Below, one piece after another: positions 18,054-27,852 of a stretch of DNA of 64,000 bases (position 1 is its first letter; the number at the start of each line of letters is the position of its first letter). The stretch covers positions 124,001-188,000 of the forward strand of contig DXFL01000023.1 of the NCBI GenBank assembly GCA_019114445.1, read 5' to 3'. Both the position numbers and the translations under genes were made by a program. The notes under the pieces were generated by a model that ran no database searches, had not been told where the DNA came from, and saw nothing but the letters and a program-made list of their open reading frames with translations. This DNA is from Candidatus Barnesiella excrementigallinarum. GTDB taxonomy: Bacteria; Bacteroidota; Bacteroidia; Bacteroidales; Barnesiellaceae.

Positions 18054-21000
18054 ATGACTAAAAATTTTAAAATTTTAGGAGTGCTAGCTACAATATTGTG
18101 CTTATCACTTTCAGTATCAGCTATCACATCGCGCAATGTAGTTGTGAAGCAAAATGCCCAAACGCTCAAAAGTCGAAGCGAGGCAAAGGGCTATTTCAAA
18201 CACCGAGGTGTTACCACATTCCGGGGTAACGATGCGACAAAACAAAACAAAATCGCCCCCATTGCACCATCGCCCAACAGGGCTCCTGCCGCAACAACTG
18301 GGAAGCTGCCCAACCTCATCGGGTCGGTCGTTCAAAGCGAAGCGGGACTCGCAGTGGGCATATATTCCATAAATGAGAACGGGCTGACGGCCATCAAAAC
18401 CAATTACACCATGAATGCGAGCAACGGAGGTGCCGCCCTTAACGACAAATACATCTGCTGCTTCATGGATCAATTCATGGGACAAGTATATGGCGCATAT
18501 TACCGCGTGTTCGACATGAGCGACTGGACGCTGATCGAACAGAACTATCAGGCCGATAACAACCTGATGGCGGAGTGCATGACCTCTGATGGCTCCGACA
18601 TATACGGCTGTTTCTATAAAAACGACCTGAGCGGATACGAACTTGGCACAATGAGTTTGGATCCCGTGAAGCGAACCGGTACCATTTGCTCCCTCGAAAA
18701 GCCATATATCGCACTTGCCTGCGACAACAAGGCGCTATACGGAATCTATGGAGACGGACGACTTGTGGAGATAAACAAGAGTACCGGCGACGAAACTATG
18801 CTTACCCATACAGGCATCGTATCGTATTACCTTACGTCGGCTGCTTATGACAGCAAAAGCGGTATCCTGTACTACGCCTCTTGTTCCGACGAGGAAACTG
18901 CACTTTACGCAATCGACTTCAACAATGAATACGCAGTGTCTAAAATCTGCGACCTGCAAGGCGAAGTATGCGGTATGCACATCATTGCACCGCTCGCCGA
19001 AGACGACGCTCCTGCTGCCGTTACCGACTTGAATGTCTCATTCGACGGAGGCTCGCTGAACGGCAACATTGCATTCACCATGCCCAACGAAACATTTGCC
19101 GGTGGCGAACTTACCGGCGACCTCCAATACAGTGTTATGTCAAACGGCAATGAAGTGGCTCATGGCAATGCGGCTCCCGGCACTTCAATCAACGTGCCCA
19201 TTCAAGTAGATAAAGCCGATATGTATAACTTCACCGTTGTCGTAAGCAATAGCGTTGGCGATTCACCTTCGAGCAATAAAGTGAATATGTGGGTCGGCCC
19301 CGATAAGCCATACGCTCCGGGAAACGTTACCATCACTTACAATGCCGGCAAATTCAATATAGTTTGGGATGCTGTAACGGCATCAGAGAACAACGGGTAC
19401 TTCGATGCAAGCCAAGTGACCTATACGGTAACCCGCTACAACAACGGAGTTGAAGAAAGCGTCGTAGCCAATGGTATTGCGGAGACACAATGCGAGGACG
19501 CAGTGGCCCAGCCCGAGCAACTGTCAATATACACCTATAAGGTAGTGGCCTCATTCGAAGGCACAACATCGAATGAGACGAAATCGAACGCTGTGGTGAT
19601 GGGAAGCATTATACCTCCATACACCAATAATTTCGCCACAAACGACGACTTCCTCCCATTCACCGTCATAGACACCAACAACGACAATAACAGCTGGCTT
19701 TGGTACGAATCGGGATGCGCATTCATCGGTTATAGCTGGCAAAACGACATGAACGACTGGCTCATGTCGGCTCCGGTGAAACTCGAAGCGGGCAAGGCTT
19801 ATCGCTTGGCTTTCGACGCACGAGGAGAGTCGGAGTACTACACAGACCATTTTGAAGTGAAAATGGGCAACCAATGCAACGTGAACGCGATGGTTACCAC
19901 ACTCATCGACACCACCGAACTTACCGATGCCACCTACCGCACATACTATGCACTTATCACCCCCGAAACGACAGGAACCTATTACATTGGTATCCACTGC
20001 TTGTCGAAGATAAACATGGGGGCAATCTATATCGATAATTTCACCCTCGAAGCGCCCATTCCCGATTCTGCCCCGGCTATCGTCGAGAACGTGAAGTTCA
20101 CGGCCCAACCAGATGGCTCGGCAGCCATTGATGTCAGCTTCAATGCCCCCAGTAAGAACATAGCCGGCAACGACCTCACATCGGTTACTTATGTGAAAGT
20201 GAGCCGAGACGGCGAAGAGGTAAAGAGATTTACCGACGTGTCGCCCAGCGAATCACTCACCTTCAAAGATGTAGTAGGCGAAGAAACCAACGTCCACTAC
20301 ACGATTGTGGCTTCAAACGAATTTGGAGAAGGTACACCTTACGACAACGATGCTTATGCAGGCTTGAAACTACCGGCAACGCCTACCGACTGCAAAATTA
20401 TTGAGAGTAAAACCATTCCCGGACAGGTAACAGTCACATGGAACCCGCTTGCCCAAAATGTGGACGGCGATTCCATCAACAGCGATTTGATTACATATAC
20501 GATAGTTGACATTAACGAACAGATTGTAGAGACCGGGCTCACCGCAGAAGATGCAAAAAATGGCTGGACCACAGATATCCAACTCCCTGATAACGGGGAA
20601 CAGGCTTTGGCTATATTCTACATTTTCGCCGAAAACCGTGTAGGGCGCAATCCCATCAATGGCTCCACGCAGATGATCCCAGTGGGCACCGCTTATACCG
20701 TTCCATTCAAGGAGTCTTGCCCCAATGCACTGCTTCAACACGTATGGATGAACGAAGGCGCATACTGGAGCACAACTCAATCATGCTACCAACCCGTGTG
20801 TATGCCTCAGGACGACGATCAAGGTATGTTCTACCTCGAACCCTTCCTTGCGAAAGAAAACAACCTGTTGCTCTCCGCTAAAATCTTGATTCCAAAAAGC
20901 GACAAGATAGGTCTCTCATTCTACTACTGCGGTACAACCGAAGACCTCTTTGATCTTGCTCCCACAGTGCGTATTCCCGGAGGTGAAACCTACTACCTGA

Positions 21001-22514
21001 CCGACCCCATTCATACCAATTCGGTAGGTACAGGTTGGCAACGTGTATTCGTTTCACTTGCCCAATTCAAAGGGAAAGAGGTTCAAGTGGGCGTAAACGT
21101 AAACGCGCGCTCACAGCAAGATTACTTCCTGCTCGATAACATCGAAGTACGAGAATTTGCAGGCAATGATATTGCCGTTGATGCGTTCACCGCTCCTGAA
21201 ACCATGACCGTGGGTGTTGACAACAAGGTGACAACCACAATTACCAATATGGGCACATACGAGGCAAACAACGTCACCGTACAGCTTCTTGCCAATAACG
21301 AGATGGTTGAAACGACAAATATCGAACATATCGGGGTAGCAGAAAAGCAAACCATCGAAATCACAGTGCGTCCGGCCGTTACTCAAACCGAGGCGATAAC
21401 TTATAAAATAAATGTCGTGTACGATTCGGACGAAGATTTGTCGAATAACGAAAGTGAGGCCAAAACCGTAGAATTTACTGCTTCTGAACTTCCGACGGTC
21501 ACCATTAACGGAACCGTAAATGGCAATCAGGTAACGCTCTCTTGGGAAGCGCCCGACACCGAAAGCAAAACCCAACAAGTGACCGATGACCTCGAAGCCT
21601 ACGAGTCATTCGCAATCGGGAAGGCCGGGGAATATACATTCTACGACATCGACGGAGACAATACATTTACACTCGAAGATGGTATCATATTTACCAATCA
21701 GGGGCAGCCAATGTCTTATATCGTATTTGATACCGAAGGCATTGACGAGGCCGACCAGCCCAAAGTAGAAACCTATGCCCACTCTGGTTCCAAAAGCCTC
21801 GCCGCATTCTCTTCAACGACTAAGGCCAACGACGACTGGCTCATTTCGCCCGAACTTCCCGGCATTGCACAAGAGATCAGTTTCTGGCATCGCTCGGTAA
21901 ATGTCAACTATGGCTTCGACCAGTTCGAAGTTCTATACTCAACTACGGGCAACACTCCTGCCGATTTCGTTAAGTTAGGCGATACATATTCATCAAATTT
22001 GGGGTGGTCACAAACTAAGGTCGAACTACCCGAAGGAGCCAAATACTTTGCCATTCGCTGCATTTCTTACCAAACATTGGCTTGGCTGATCGACGACATC
22101 AGCTATACTCGCGGCACACCCAGTTACACGGTGATTGGATACAATATCTACCGCGACGGTGTCAAGATCAACGATGCAATTGTAACAGAAAACACGTATG
22201 TCGACAACCTGTCGGAAGCCGCCGAGGTAAACAAATATGGCTATAACGTGACTGCTATTTATGCCGAAGGCGAATCTGGACTGTCAAATACATACAAGGG
22301 CATAGCATCAGGCATTGATGATATACAAGCCGATGGCATATCGATCAAAACCGGAAAAGGCATTATCATGGTCGATGGCGCAAGTAACGTGACGGTGTAT
22401 GGCATAGACGGGAAGATTCACGGCACCGGGCATGAAAATGCTTTGATCTCAGTCGAGCCGGGCTTCTATGTGGTAAAAGCCGATAGCAAAGTGGCCACAG
22501 TGAGTGTTCGCTAA
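18054..22514 (+). CDS. giant secreted adhesin-like protein: fibronectin III, cleaved-adhesin and CARDB-like domains, T9SS tail
   Basis: 1486 residues. Signal peptide about 1-23. Residues about 40-310 form an unassigned, probably beta-propeller-like region (repeated statements of the type ACDNKALYGIYGDGRLVEI). Fibronectin type III-like modules follow (about 325-515). A cleaved-adhesin/choice-of-anchor J domain (about 520-670, WLMSAPVKL) precedes further FnIII modules. A second jelly-roll lies about 880-1030, a CARDB-like domain about 1038-1140, and a third jelly-roll about 1240-1365 (DDWLISPELPG). The last about 65 residues are a T9SS sorting domain. Such proteins are surface-exposed adhesins or gingipain-like hemagglutinin modules without a protease; no peptidase motif was found. 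It stands alone between two terminators. Confidence 0.85.
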   Translation: MTKNFKILGVLATILCLSLSVSAITSRNVVVKQNAQTLKSRSEAKGYFKHRGVTTFRGNDATKQNKIAPIAPSPNRAPAATTGKLPNLIGSVVQSEAGLAVGIYSINENGLTAIKTNYTMNASNGGAALNDKYICCFMDQFMGQVYGAYYRVFDMSDWTLIEQNYQADNNLMAECMTSDGSDIYGCFYKNDLSGYELGTMSLDPVKRTGTICSLEKPYIALACDNKALYGIYGDGRLVEINKSTGDETMLTHTGIVSYYLTSAAYDSKSGILYYASCSDEETALYAIDFNNEYAVSKICDLQGEVCGMHIIAPLAEDDAPAAVTDLNVSFDGGSLNGNIAFTMPNETFAGGELTGDLQYSVMSNGNEVAHGNAAPGTSINVPIQVDKADMYNFTVVVSNSVGDSPSSNKVNMWVGPDKPYAPGNVTITYNAGKFNIVWDAVTASENNGYFDASQVTYTVTRYNNGVEESVVANGIAETQCEDAVAQPEQLSIYTYKVVASFEGTTSNETKSNAVVMGSIIPPYTNNFATNDDFLPFTVIDTNNDNNSWLWYESGCAFIGYSWQNDMNDWLMSAPVKLEAGKAYRLAFDARGESEYYTDHFEVKMGNQCNVNAMVTTLIDTTELTDATYRTYYALITPETTGTYYIGIHCLSKINMGAIYIDNFTLEAPIPDSAPAIVENVKFTAQPDGSAAIDVSFNAPSKNIAGNDLTSVTYVKVSRDGEEVKRFTDVSPSESLTFKDVVGEETNVHYTIVASNEFGEGTPYDNDAYAGLKLPATPTDCKIIESKTIPGQVTVTWNPLAQNVDGDSINSDLITYTIVDINEQIVETGLTAEDAKNGWTTDIQLPDNGEQALAIFYIFAENRVGRNPINGSTQMIPVGTAYTVPFKESCPNALLQHVWMNEGAYWSTTQSCYQPVCMPQDDDQGMFYLEPFLAKENNLLLSAKILIPKSDKIGLSFYYCGTTEDLFDLAPTVRIPGGETYYLTDPIHTNSVGTGWQRVFVSLAQFKGKEVQVGVNVNARSQQDYFLLDNIEVREFAGNDIAVDAFTAPETMTVGVDNKVTTTITNMGTYEANNVTVQLLANNEMVETTNIEHIGVAEKQTIEITVRPAVTQTEAITYKINVVYDSDEDLSNNESEAKTVEFTASELPTVTINGTVNGNQVTLSWEAPDTESKTQQVTDDLEAYESFAIGKAGEYTFYDIDGDNTFTLEDGIIFTNQGQPMSYIVFDTEGIDEADQPKVETYAHSGSKSLAAFSSTTKANDDWLISPELPGIAQEISFWHRSVNVNYGFDQFEVLYSTTGNTPADFVKLGDTYSSNLGWSQTKVELPEGAKYFAIRCISYQTLAWLIDDISYTRGTPSYTVIGYNIYRDGVKINDAIVTENTYVDNLSEAAEVNKYGYNVTAIYAEGESGLSNTYKGIASGIDDIQADGISIKTGKGIIMVDGASNVTVYGIDGKIHGTGHENALISVEPGFYVVKADSKVATVSVR

Positions 22515-22538
22515 CACATCGGGACAAATGATTCTCAT

Positions 22539-22580
22539 AAAGGGGCTGCGCCTGTTGAAAAGCGCGGCCTCTTTACATTT
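22539..22580 (+). terminator. intrinsic terminator after the adhesin-like gene
   Basis: A 13-bp stem (22539-22551 with 22562-22574, two G-T wobbles) with a ten-base loop is followed by ACATTTTT. It lies between convergent genes and serves mainly the plus-strand gene. Confidence 0.75.
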
Positions 22581-22626
22581 TTCCTCCCCCCTCGCCGGGA
22601 TTGGCTCGAAGAGAATACTTTTCCCG

Positions 22627-23748
22627 TCACGCAAACCGGTTGACCACCGAAGCGATTTCGTGGACATCGTCTTCGGTAAGATAGGACGACATAGGCAGGC
22701 TCAACACCTCGTGAGCCAGTTGCTCGGCCAACGGCAAGTACAACGCATTGTATTCGCGATAACACTGCTGCTTGTGCGGCGGTATGGGATAGTGAATGAG
22801 GGTACCTACTCCCTCGGCCTCCAAATAGCGCATCAGCCGGTCCCGTTCGGCACAACGCACCACATACTGGTGCCAAATGTGTTCGCCGGACTCTCCTGCC
22901 TGCGGGAGGAGAATCCGCTCGTTGCATATCGATTCGGTATAGGCACGTGCCACAACCGCCCGCCGGCGATTCTCCTCATCGATATATTTCAATTTTATCA
23001 AGAGGAAAGCCGCCTGTAAATCGTCCATGCGGCTGTTCACTCCTTTATATTCGTTGACATAACGTACAGCCGAACCATAATTTCCCAACGCCCGCACCAC
23101 ATCGGCCAAAGCCTTGTCGTCGGTCGTCACCGCACCGGCATCGCCCAACGCACCCAAATTCTTGGTCGGGTAAAAACTCAATCCCGCCACATCGCCCAAC
23201 GCACCGGTATGGAACGCCCCCTGCAAACCGGGCACCGACGAAACGGCACCGAAGGCCTGAGCATTATCTTCCACGATCTTCAACCCGTGGCGGTCGGCCA
23301 CCTCTTTCAACCGGCTGTCCCAGCAAGCGCGCCCATACAGGTGGACCACCATGATGGCTCGCGTACGCGGTGTCACGGCTTGCTCGACCAACGAGGTATC
23401 GAGGTTATACGTGTCGGCCGACGGTTCTACGAAAACAGGAACCAGCCCATTATCGGTCACCGCAAGCACCGAGGCCACATAGGTATTCGACGGGACTATC
23501 ACCTCGTCGCCGGGACGCATGACACCCAACTCGATATAAGCCCGCAACATCAACCGTAAGGCATCCAAACCATTGCCCGTGGCCACGGCATACCGGCAAC
23601 CCAAATATTGGCACAACTGCTCTTCCAGCCGCGCCACATACTTGCCCCGGATATACCAGCCTCCTTCGATCACTTCGGCGGCTACCGCCTTCATCTCGGC
23701 CATATAAGGCTCGTTGGCCTTTTGCAAAGATAGATGGGGATATTTCAT
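22627..23748 (-). CDS. DegT/DnrJ/EryC1/StrS-family sugar aminotransferase
   Basis: 373 residues, full length. A PLP-dependent enzyme that transfers an amino group to a keto-sugar nucleotide. The PLP lysine lies in SFYPTKNLGALGDAG. Other family marks are GNGLDALRLML and VIVPSNTYVAS. With the ketoisomerases, rfbA and rfbB upstream it most likely makes dTDP-3-amino-3,6-dideoxy-D-galactose or -glucose (FdtB/QdtB type). Which stereoisomer depends on the ketoisomerase. Its ATG overlaps the preceding gene by 4 bp. No N-acetyl- or N-formyltransferase follows in this cassette. Confidence 0.92.
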   Translation of the reverse strand: MKYPHLSLQKANEPYMAEMKAVAAEVIEGGWYIRGKYVARLEEQLCQYLGCRYAVATGNGLDALRLMLRAYIELGVMRPGDEVIVPSNTYVASVLAVTDNGLVPVFVEPSADTYNLDTSLVEQAVTPRTRAIMVVHLYGRACWDSRLKEVADRHGLKIVEDNAQAFGAVSSVPGLQGAFHTGALGDVAGLSFYPTKNLGALGDAGAVTTDDKALADVVRALGNYGSAVRYVNEYKGVNSRMDDLQAAFLLIKLKYIDEENRRRAVVARAYTESICNERILLPQAGESGEHIWHQYVVRCAERDRLMRYLEAEGVGTLIHYPIPPHKQQCYREYNALYLPLAEQLAHEVLSLPMSSYLTEDDVHEIASVVNRFA

Positions 23749-24167
23749 CGATCGACAGTATTCTTAAAATCGTTATACTCACGCACATAATCCGCCTCGT
23801 CGTAATAATCGGAGGTCAAGACCAAACAAACCGAACCCGACGAGAAGTTGTTAAGCACACGCCAAATACCCGGCGTAATGAGCAGGCCATAAGAGGGACG
23901 GTTCAACGTAACCGTGCGGGTAGAGACCCCGTCGTCGAGCAACACGTCGAACGAACCACCCGCCGCCACCAAAAATTCGTACAACTGCTTGTGCGAATGG
24001 CCTCCGCGCTCCTCTCCGCCCGGCACATCGTAAAGATAATAGACCCGTTTTACGTCAAAGGGCAATTCGCGGTTGTTCTCCACCACCGTGATGTTCCCGC
24101 TATCCTGTATATCTTTGGGCAACTGTATGATACGACAATCGTCCACCGAAGCTCGTTTATTCATCAC
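23745..24167 (-). CDS. dTDP-4-keto-6-deoxyhexose 3,4-ketoisomerase (FdtA/QdtA, WxcM C-terminal cupin), copy 2
   Basis: 140 residues, a small cupin of the FdtA/QdtA family. These convert dTDP-4-keto-6-deoxyglucose to the 3-keto isomer, the substrate of the aminotransferase encoded next. The active-site pair is present: H57 and H59 in RGGHSHK, matching the two histidines known to matter in FdtA. It overlaps the previous gene by 11 bp and the next by 4 bp. The neighbouring paralogue has the same length, so this is a tandem duplication. I judge this copy the likelier active enzyme. Confidence 0.85.
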   Translation of the reverse strand: MMNKRASVDDCRIIQLPKDIQDSGNITVVENNRELPFDVKRVYYLYDVPGGEERGGHSHKQLYEFLVAAGGSFDVLLDDGVSTRTVTLNRPSYGLLITPGIWRVLNNFSSGSVCLVLTSDYYDEADYVREYNDFKNTVDR

Positions 24168-24576
24168 CGCCTCCTTTCAACAGTTTGCGATACTCTTCGA
24201 AATCCACTATATAATCGGCCGCATCGTAAGGGGTCGACGACAATACCAACGCCAACGAATTGGTCGAGAAATTATCCAACTCACGCCACATCATACGGGG
24301 CACATACAACCCGTAATAGGAACGGGCCATGTGATAACGGCGGGTTTCGGACCCATCGTTCAGCACCACATCGAAACTCCCCGACAAGGCCACGATAAAC
24401 TCCTCCTGCTCTCTAAACGCATGACCGTTGCGACGCTCATCGCCCGGCACATCGTAGAGCCAATAGGTACGCGCTATCTCGAACGGGATATGCCGCGCAC
24501 TCTCGATGAACGACAAATTGCCCCGTTTATCGGTCACTTTGGGCAAGTCGATCAGTTTTACTCGGTCAAAGCTCAT
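24157..24576 (-). CDS. FdtA/QdtA-like cupin, copy 1, with altered active-site motif
   Basis: 139 residues, alignable end to end with the neighbouring ketoisomerase ([20 protein letters not shown] against YDVPGGEERGGHSHKQLYEF). The first active-site histidine is kept (H52), but the second position is phenylalanine (F54). It could be an isomerase with different stereochemistry, a partner subunit, or a non-catalytic paralogue. Paired WxcM-like genes are, from memory, common in Bacteroidales surface-polysaccharide loci. It overlaps rfbA by 11 bp, indicating tight coupling. Confidence 0.8.
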   Translation of the reverse strand: MSFDRVKLIDLPKVTDKRGNLSFIESARHIPFEIARTYWLYDVPGDERRNGHAFREQEEFIVALSGSFDVVLNDGSETRRYHMARSYYGLYVPRMMWRELDNFSTNSLALVLSSTPYDAADYIVDFEEYRKLLKGGGDE

Positions 24577-25444
24577 TATTCGCCAGTTTTATTAAATATT
24601 GTCCGTATTGGTTCTTTTTCATCGGCTCGGCCAATTCGAGCAGACGGTTCCGGTCGATCCACCCCATGCGATAGGCCACCTCCTCCAACGAGGCCACTTT
24701 AAGCCCCTGCCGGTGTTCGATGGTCTCGATAAAATTCGAAGCCTCGTAGAGCGACTCGTGAGTACCGGTATCGAGCCATGCAAAGCCGCGGCCCATCAAC
24801 TGTACTCCAAGACTTTGGGTTTCAAGAAAGGCTTGGTTGACCGAGGTTATCTCCAACTCGCCGCGAGCCGAAGGTTTCACCTGCTTGGCTACCTCGACTA
24901 CCCGATTGGGATAGAAATAGAGCCCCACCACCGCATAGTTCGAACGTGGCTTTTCGGGTTTCTCCTCGATACTTACCGCCCGTCCCTCTTTGTCGAACTC
25001 GACTACACCGTAACGTTCGGGGTCGCTCACCCGGTAGCCAAACACCGTGGCCATGCCCTTCCCGGCATTGGCAACCGCCTGCCTCAACATTCGGGTAAAA
25101 CTCTGCCCATAAAAGATATTGTCGCCCAACACCAAACAAACCGTGTCGTCGCCCACAAACTCCTCGCCGATGATGAATGCTTGGGCCAAACCGTCGGGCG
25201 AAGGCTGCTCGGCATACTCGAACCGCACGCCAAACTGGCTGCCGTCGCCCAACAACCGTTTGAATCCGGGCAAATCGACCGGCGTACTGATGATGAGAAT
25301 CTCGCGAATCCCCGCCAACATCAACACCGATATGGGATAATAGATCATGGGTTTGTCGTACACGGGCAACATCTGTTTGGAAACGCCCCGCGTAATCGGA
25401 TATAATCGAGTGCCGGAGCCACCGGCCAATACGATACCTTTCAT
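24566..25444 (-). CDS. rfbA: glucose-1-phosphate thymidylyltransferase
   Basis: 292 residues, typical RmlA length. It makes dTDP-glucose from dTTP and glucose-1-phosphate, the entry step of dTDP-sugar synthesis. The nucleotide-binding start [15 protein letters not shown], the [11 protein letters not shown] motif and VLGDNIFYG are all intact. The gene follows rfbB after 37 bp and overlaps the first ketoisomerase gene by 11 bp. Confidence 0.97.
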   Translation of the reverse strand: MKGIVLAGGSGTRLYPITRGVSKQMLPVYDKPMIYYPISVLMLAGIREILIISTPVDLPGFKRLLGDGSQFGVRFEYAEQPSPDGLAQAFIIGEEFVGDDTVCLVLGDNIFYGQSFTRMLRQAVANAGKGMATVFGYRVSDPERYGVVEFDKEGRAVSIEEKPEKPRSNYAVVGLYFYPNRVVEVAKQVKPSARGELEITSVNQAFLETQSLGVQLMGRGFAWLDTGTHESLYEASNFIETIEHRQGLKVASLEEVAYRMGWIDRNRLLELAEPMKKNQYGQYLIKLANNEL

Positions 25445-25481
25445 TCCTTACTTACTTGCTATGTAATAAATTGCCGGGCAA

Positions 25482-26684
25482 TCAACGATTGCCGTACATC
25501 TGTTCGTAATACTTTTGATAATCGCCGCTCACCACTTCGTTTACCCACTCTTGGTTTTCGAGATACCAACGCACCGTCTTTTCGATACCCACGGTAAAGG
25601 GGGTTTCGGGGTACCACCCCAACTCCCGGGCTATTTTCGACGGGTCGATGGCATAACGCATATCGTGTCCCGGACGATCGCCCACAAAAGTAATCAAACT
25701 GTCGTTGATATTCTCCACCTCGGTTTTCAACACCCGGCGATATTCGGGCTCCTCGCGCATGATTCGGGCAATGATACCGATAATGAGCTTCACGATGTTG
25801 ATGTTTTGCTCCTCGTTGAAGCCACCCACATTATACACTTCACCTATGCGGCCTCGCTCCAAAACCACGTCGATGGCTTTGGCATGGTCCTCCACATAAA
25901 GCCAGTCGCGCACATTATCGCCTTTCCCATAAACCGGGAGTTTTTGGCCGGCCAAAATATTTTTGATCATGAGCGGAATCAATTTTTCGGGGAAATGATA
26001 CGGCCCGTAATTGTTGGAGCAGCGGGTAATGTTCACCGGCATACCGTAAGTTTCGTGATAGGCCCGCACAAACATATCGGCGCTCGTCTTCGAAGCCGAA
26101 TAGGGCGAACGGGGATCGAGCGGCGTCGTCTCTGTGAAAAACCGTTTGCCATAGGTATGCAAATCGGTACGGCCACTCACCACCTTTCGCACATCGGGAT
26201 CGGTAATCTCCAACGGGTGAGGCGTGTCATAATCCTTTGTCAAGGAACCATACACCTCGTCGGTCGACACCTGCAAAAACTTCTTTCCCGCCGCATAGAG
26301 GGGTTTCCCGTCGGCACCCTTCCCCCGGTACCAAGCCTTGCGGGCACAGTCGAGCATATTCTGCGTACCCAATATATTGGTCTCCAAAAAGAGTTGCGGA
26401 TTGGTTATGCTGCGGTCGACGTGCGACTCGGCGGCAAAGTTGACCACATAATCGATGTCGGTCTCGGCAAAGATATTCGCCACCAGCTCGGCGTTGCGGA
26501 TATCGCCTTTCACAAAACGCACCCGATGATCGGCAACCTCCTCCCGAATCGTTCCCAAATTGCCGGCGTATGTAAGTTTATCCAATACAACCACATAAAT
26601 TTCCTCGCCATACTTTTTCAACAAGTATTTCAAAAAATTCGCTCCGATAAAGCCGGCCGCACCGGTAATCAAATATCTTTTCAT
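25482..26684 (-). CDS. rfbB: dTDP-glucose 4,6-dehydratase
   Basis: 400 residues. Converts dTDP-glucose to dTDP-4-keto-6-deoxyglucose. The NAD-binding GAAGFIGANF and catalytic YSASK of the extended SDR family are present, with the TDEVYGSL segment. It is about 40-50 residues longer than many RmlB proteins because of an insertion after YGSL (about residues 150-185). It is first in the cassette. No rfbC or rfbD follows, so the cassette is aimed at an amino-sugar rather than rhamnose. A terminator separates it from mdh. Confidence 0.95.
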   Translation of the reverse strand: MKRYLITGAAGFIGANFLKYLLKKYGEEIYVVVLDKLTYAGNLGTIREEVADHRVRFVKGDIRNAELVANIFAETDIDYVVNFAAESHVDRSITNPQLFLETNILGTQNMLDCARKAWYRGKGADGKPLYAAGKKFLQVSTDEVYGSLTKDYDTPHPLEITDPDVRKVVSGRTDLHTYGKRFFTETTPLDPRSPYSASKTSADMFVRAYHETYGMPVNITRCSNNYGPYHFPEKLIPLMIKNILAGQKLPVYGKGDNVRDWLYVEDHAKAIDVVLERGRIGEVYNVGGFNEEQNINIVKLIIGIIARIMREEPEYRRVLKTEVENINDSLITFVGDRPGHDMRYAIDPSKIARELGWYPETPFTVGIEKTVRWYLENQEWVNEVVSGDYQKYYEQMYGNR

Positions 26685-26735
26685 ACAACGAAGTTAAATT
26701 CGTCGCAATTTACAACTTTTTTAATAAATAACCCA

Positions 26736-26770
26736 ACAAAAAAAGCGATCTCCCCAAAGACCGCTTTTTT
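26736..26770 (-). terminator. bidirectional intrinsic terminator after mdh
   Basis: A symmetric hairpin: AAAAAGCG-A-TCT pairs with AGA-C-CGCTTTTT, with one A-C mismatch. The A-run on one side and T-run on the other let it work on the minus-strand mdh transcript, 35 bp past the mdh stop. Confidence 0.8.
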
Positions 26771-26804
26771 ATCAAAAGGCTCAGACAAAACGTCCGAACC
26801 GAAT

Positions 26805-27812
26805 TCAATCGATATTCGCATTCAGGTTGTGCCACTCGGCAACAGGAGGTATAATACCCATCTCAATCACCTCGTCGCGCAATGCGCACAAGTGCTTATA
26901 GCTGTTCTCCAACTCCTTATCCTCTTCGGGAGTACCGTAAACGGGGTTGTAATGCACTCCGGCACGGTCGATTATTGTCTCCATAGCCATGAGTATGTGG
27001 TTAAACTTGCCCGACGACAGGTAAACTCCGGCAGGCCAAGTGAAGGGATTCCCACCCATAGCGGCGGCAATCATCTCGATCGAGAGGTAAGCCGGACTTT
27101 GGAAAGAAGAGCGTCCCCGCAGGTCGATAATGTTCTTACCCCCTTGTACCACACGTTGACGAATCTTTTCCCAATCCTCGGCCGGTAATTTTTCGGTACC
27201 GATCATTTGGGAAAGCGGAGTACCTTTTACCTTAGTGGTCGAAGCAAATACCGCCATCTGCTCACCGTGGCCGCCATAGGTGCGGCAATTCTCTATCTCA
27301 TCGGCAATCACGCGGAAATACTTAGACAGTTCGCTTTGCAACCGAGTGCTGTCGAGAGCCGCCAACGTAGAAACTTGCGAAGGTTTCAAACCCGAATAAA
27401 GCAACACGATAAGACCGGTTATATCGGCCGGATTAAAAATCACCACTACGTGTTTCACTTCGGGACAATAGCTGCGAATGTCTTTCCCGAATTGGGCGGC
27501 AATCTCGGCATTACCTTTCAGCAAATCTTCTCTTGTCATTCCGGCTTTGCGAGCCGCACCACCCGACGAAACGATATACGAAGCACCCCTAAGCGCCTCC
27601 TCGATACTGCTCGTATAAGTAAGATTCACACCTTTAAATGCACAATGCCGCAACTCCTCGGCTACACCTTCCAGTGCCGGAGCATACGGGTCGTACAAAC
27701 ATACGTTAGGAGTAAGGTGCATCATCAACGCCGTTTGTGCCATGTTCGAGCCAATCATTCCAGCGGCTCCAACAATCGTCAGTTTTTCATTTGTCAAAAA
27801 TTCCATATTCAA
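26805..27812 (-). CDS. mdh: malate dehydrogenase (LDH/MDH family)
   Basis: 335 residues. Interconverts malate and oxaloacetate with NAD(H). The Rossmann start TIVGAAGMIGSN, the GGAARKAGMTREDLLKGN segment with the substrate arginine, and the catalytic His in YGGHGEQM identify the family. It resembles the Bacteroidales MDH group, which is slightly longer than the proteobacterial enzyme. It stands alone, with its own -7 box upstream and a terminator downstream. Met3 (MEFLTNEK) is an alternative start. Confidence 0.93.
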   Translation of the reverse strand: MNMEFLTNEKLTIVGAAGMIGSNMAQTALMMHLTPNVCLYDPYAPALEGVAEELRHCAFKGVNLTYTSSIEEALRGASYIVSSGGAARKAGMTREDLLKGNAEIAAQFGKDIRSYCPEVKHVVVIFNPADITGLIVLLYSGLKPSQVSTLAALDSTRLQSELSKYFRVIADEIENCRTYGGHGEQMAVFASTTKVKGTPLSQMIGTEKLPAEDWEKIRQRVVQGGKNIIDLRGRSSFQSPAYLSIEMIAAAMGGNPFTWPAGVYLSSGKFNHILMAMETIIDRAGVHYNPVYGTPEEDKELENSYKHLCALRDEVIEMGIIPPVAEWHNLNANID

Positions 27813-27844
27813 TCTATTTTTATTAGTGCCTTTCTTTTTTACTA

Positions 27845-27852
27845 CAAATATA
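27845..27852 (-). promoter_or_regulatory. mdh -7 box
   Basis: The minus strand reads TATATTTG, 33 bp upstream of the mdh start, matching TAnnTTTG. It gives a short leader of about 25 nt. Confidence 0.6.

Noticed and set aside
25515-27188. 557-codon plus-strand frame spanning rfbB and part of mdh
   Set aside because: Antisense to two certain genes and to the terminator between them; no start signal or recognisable domain.
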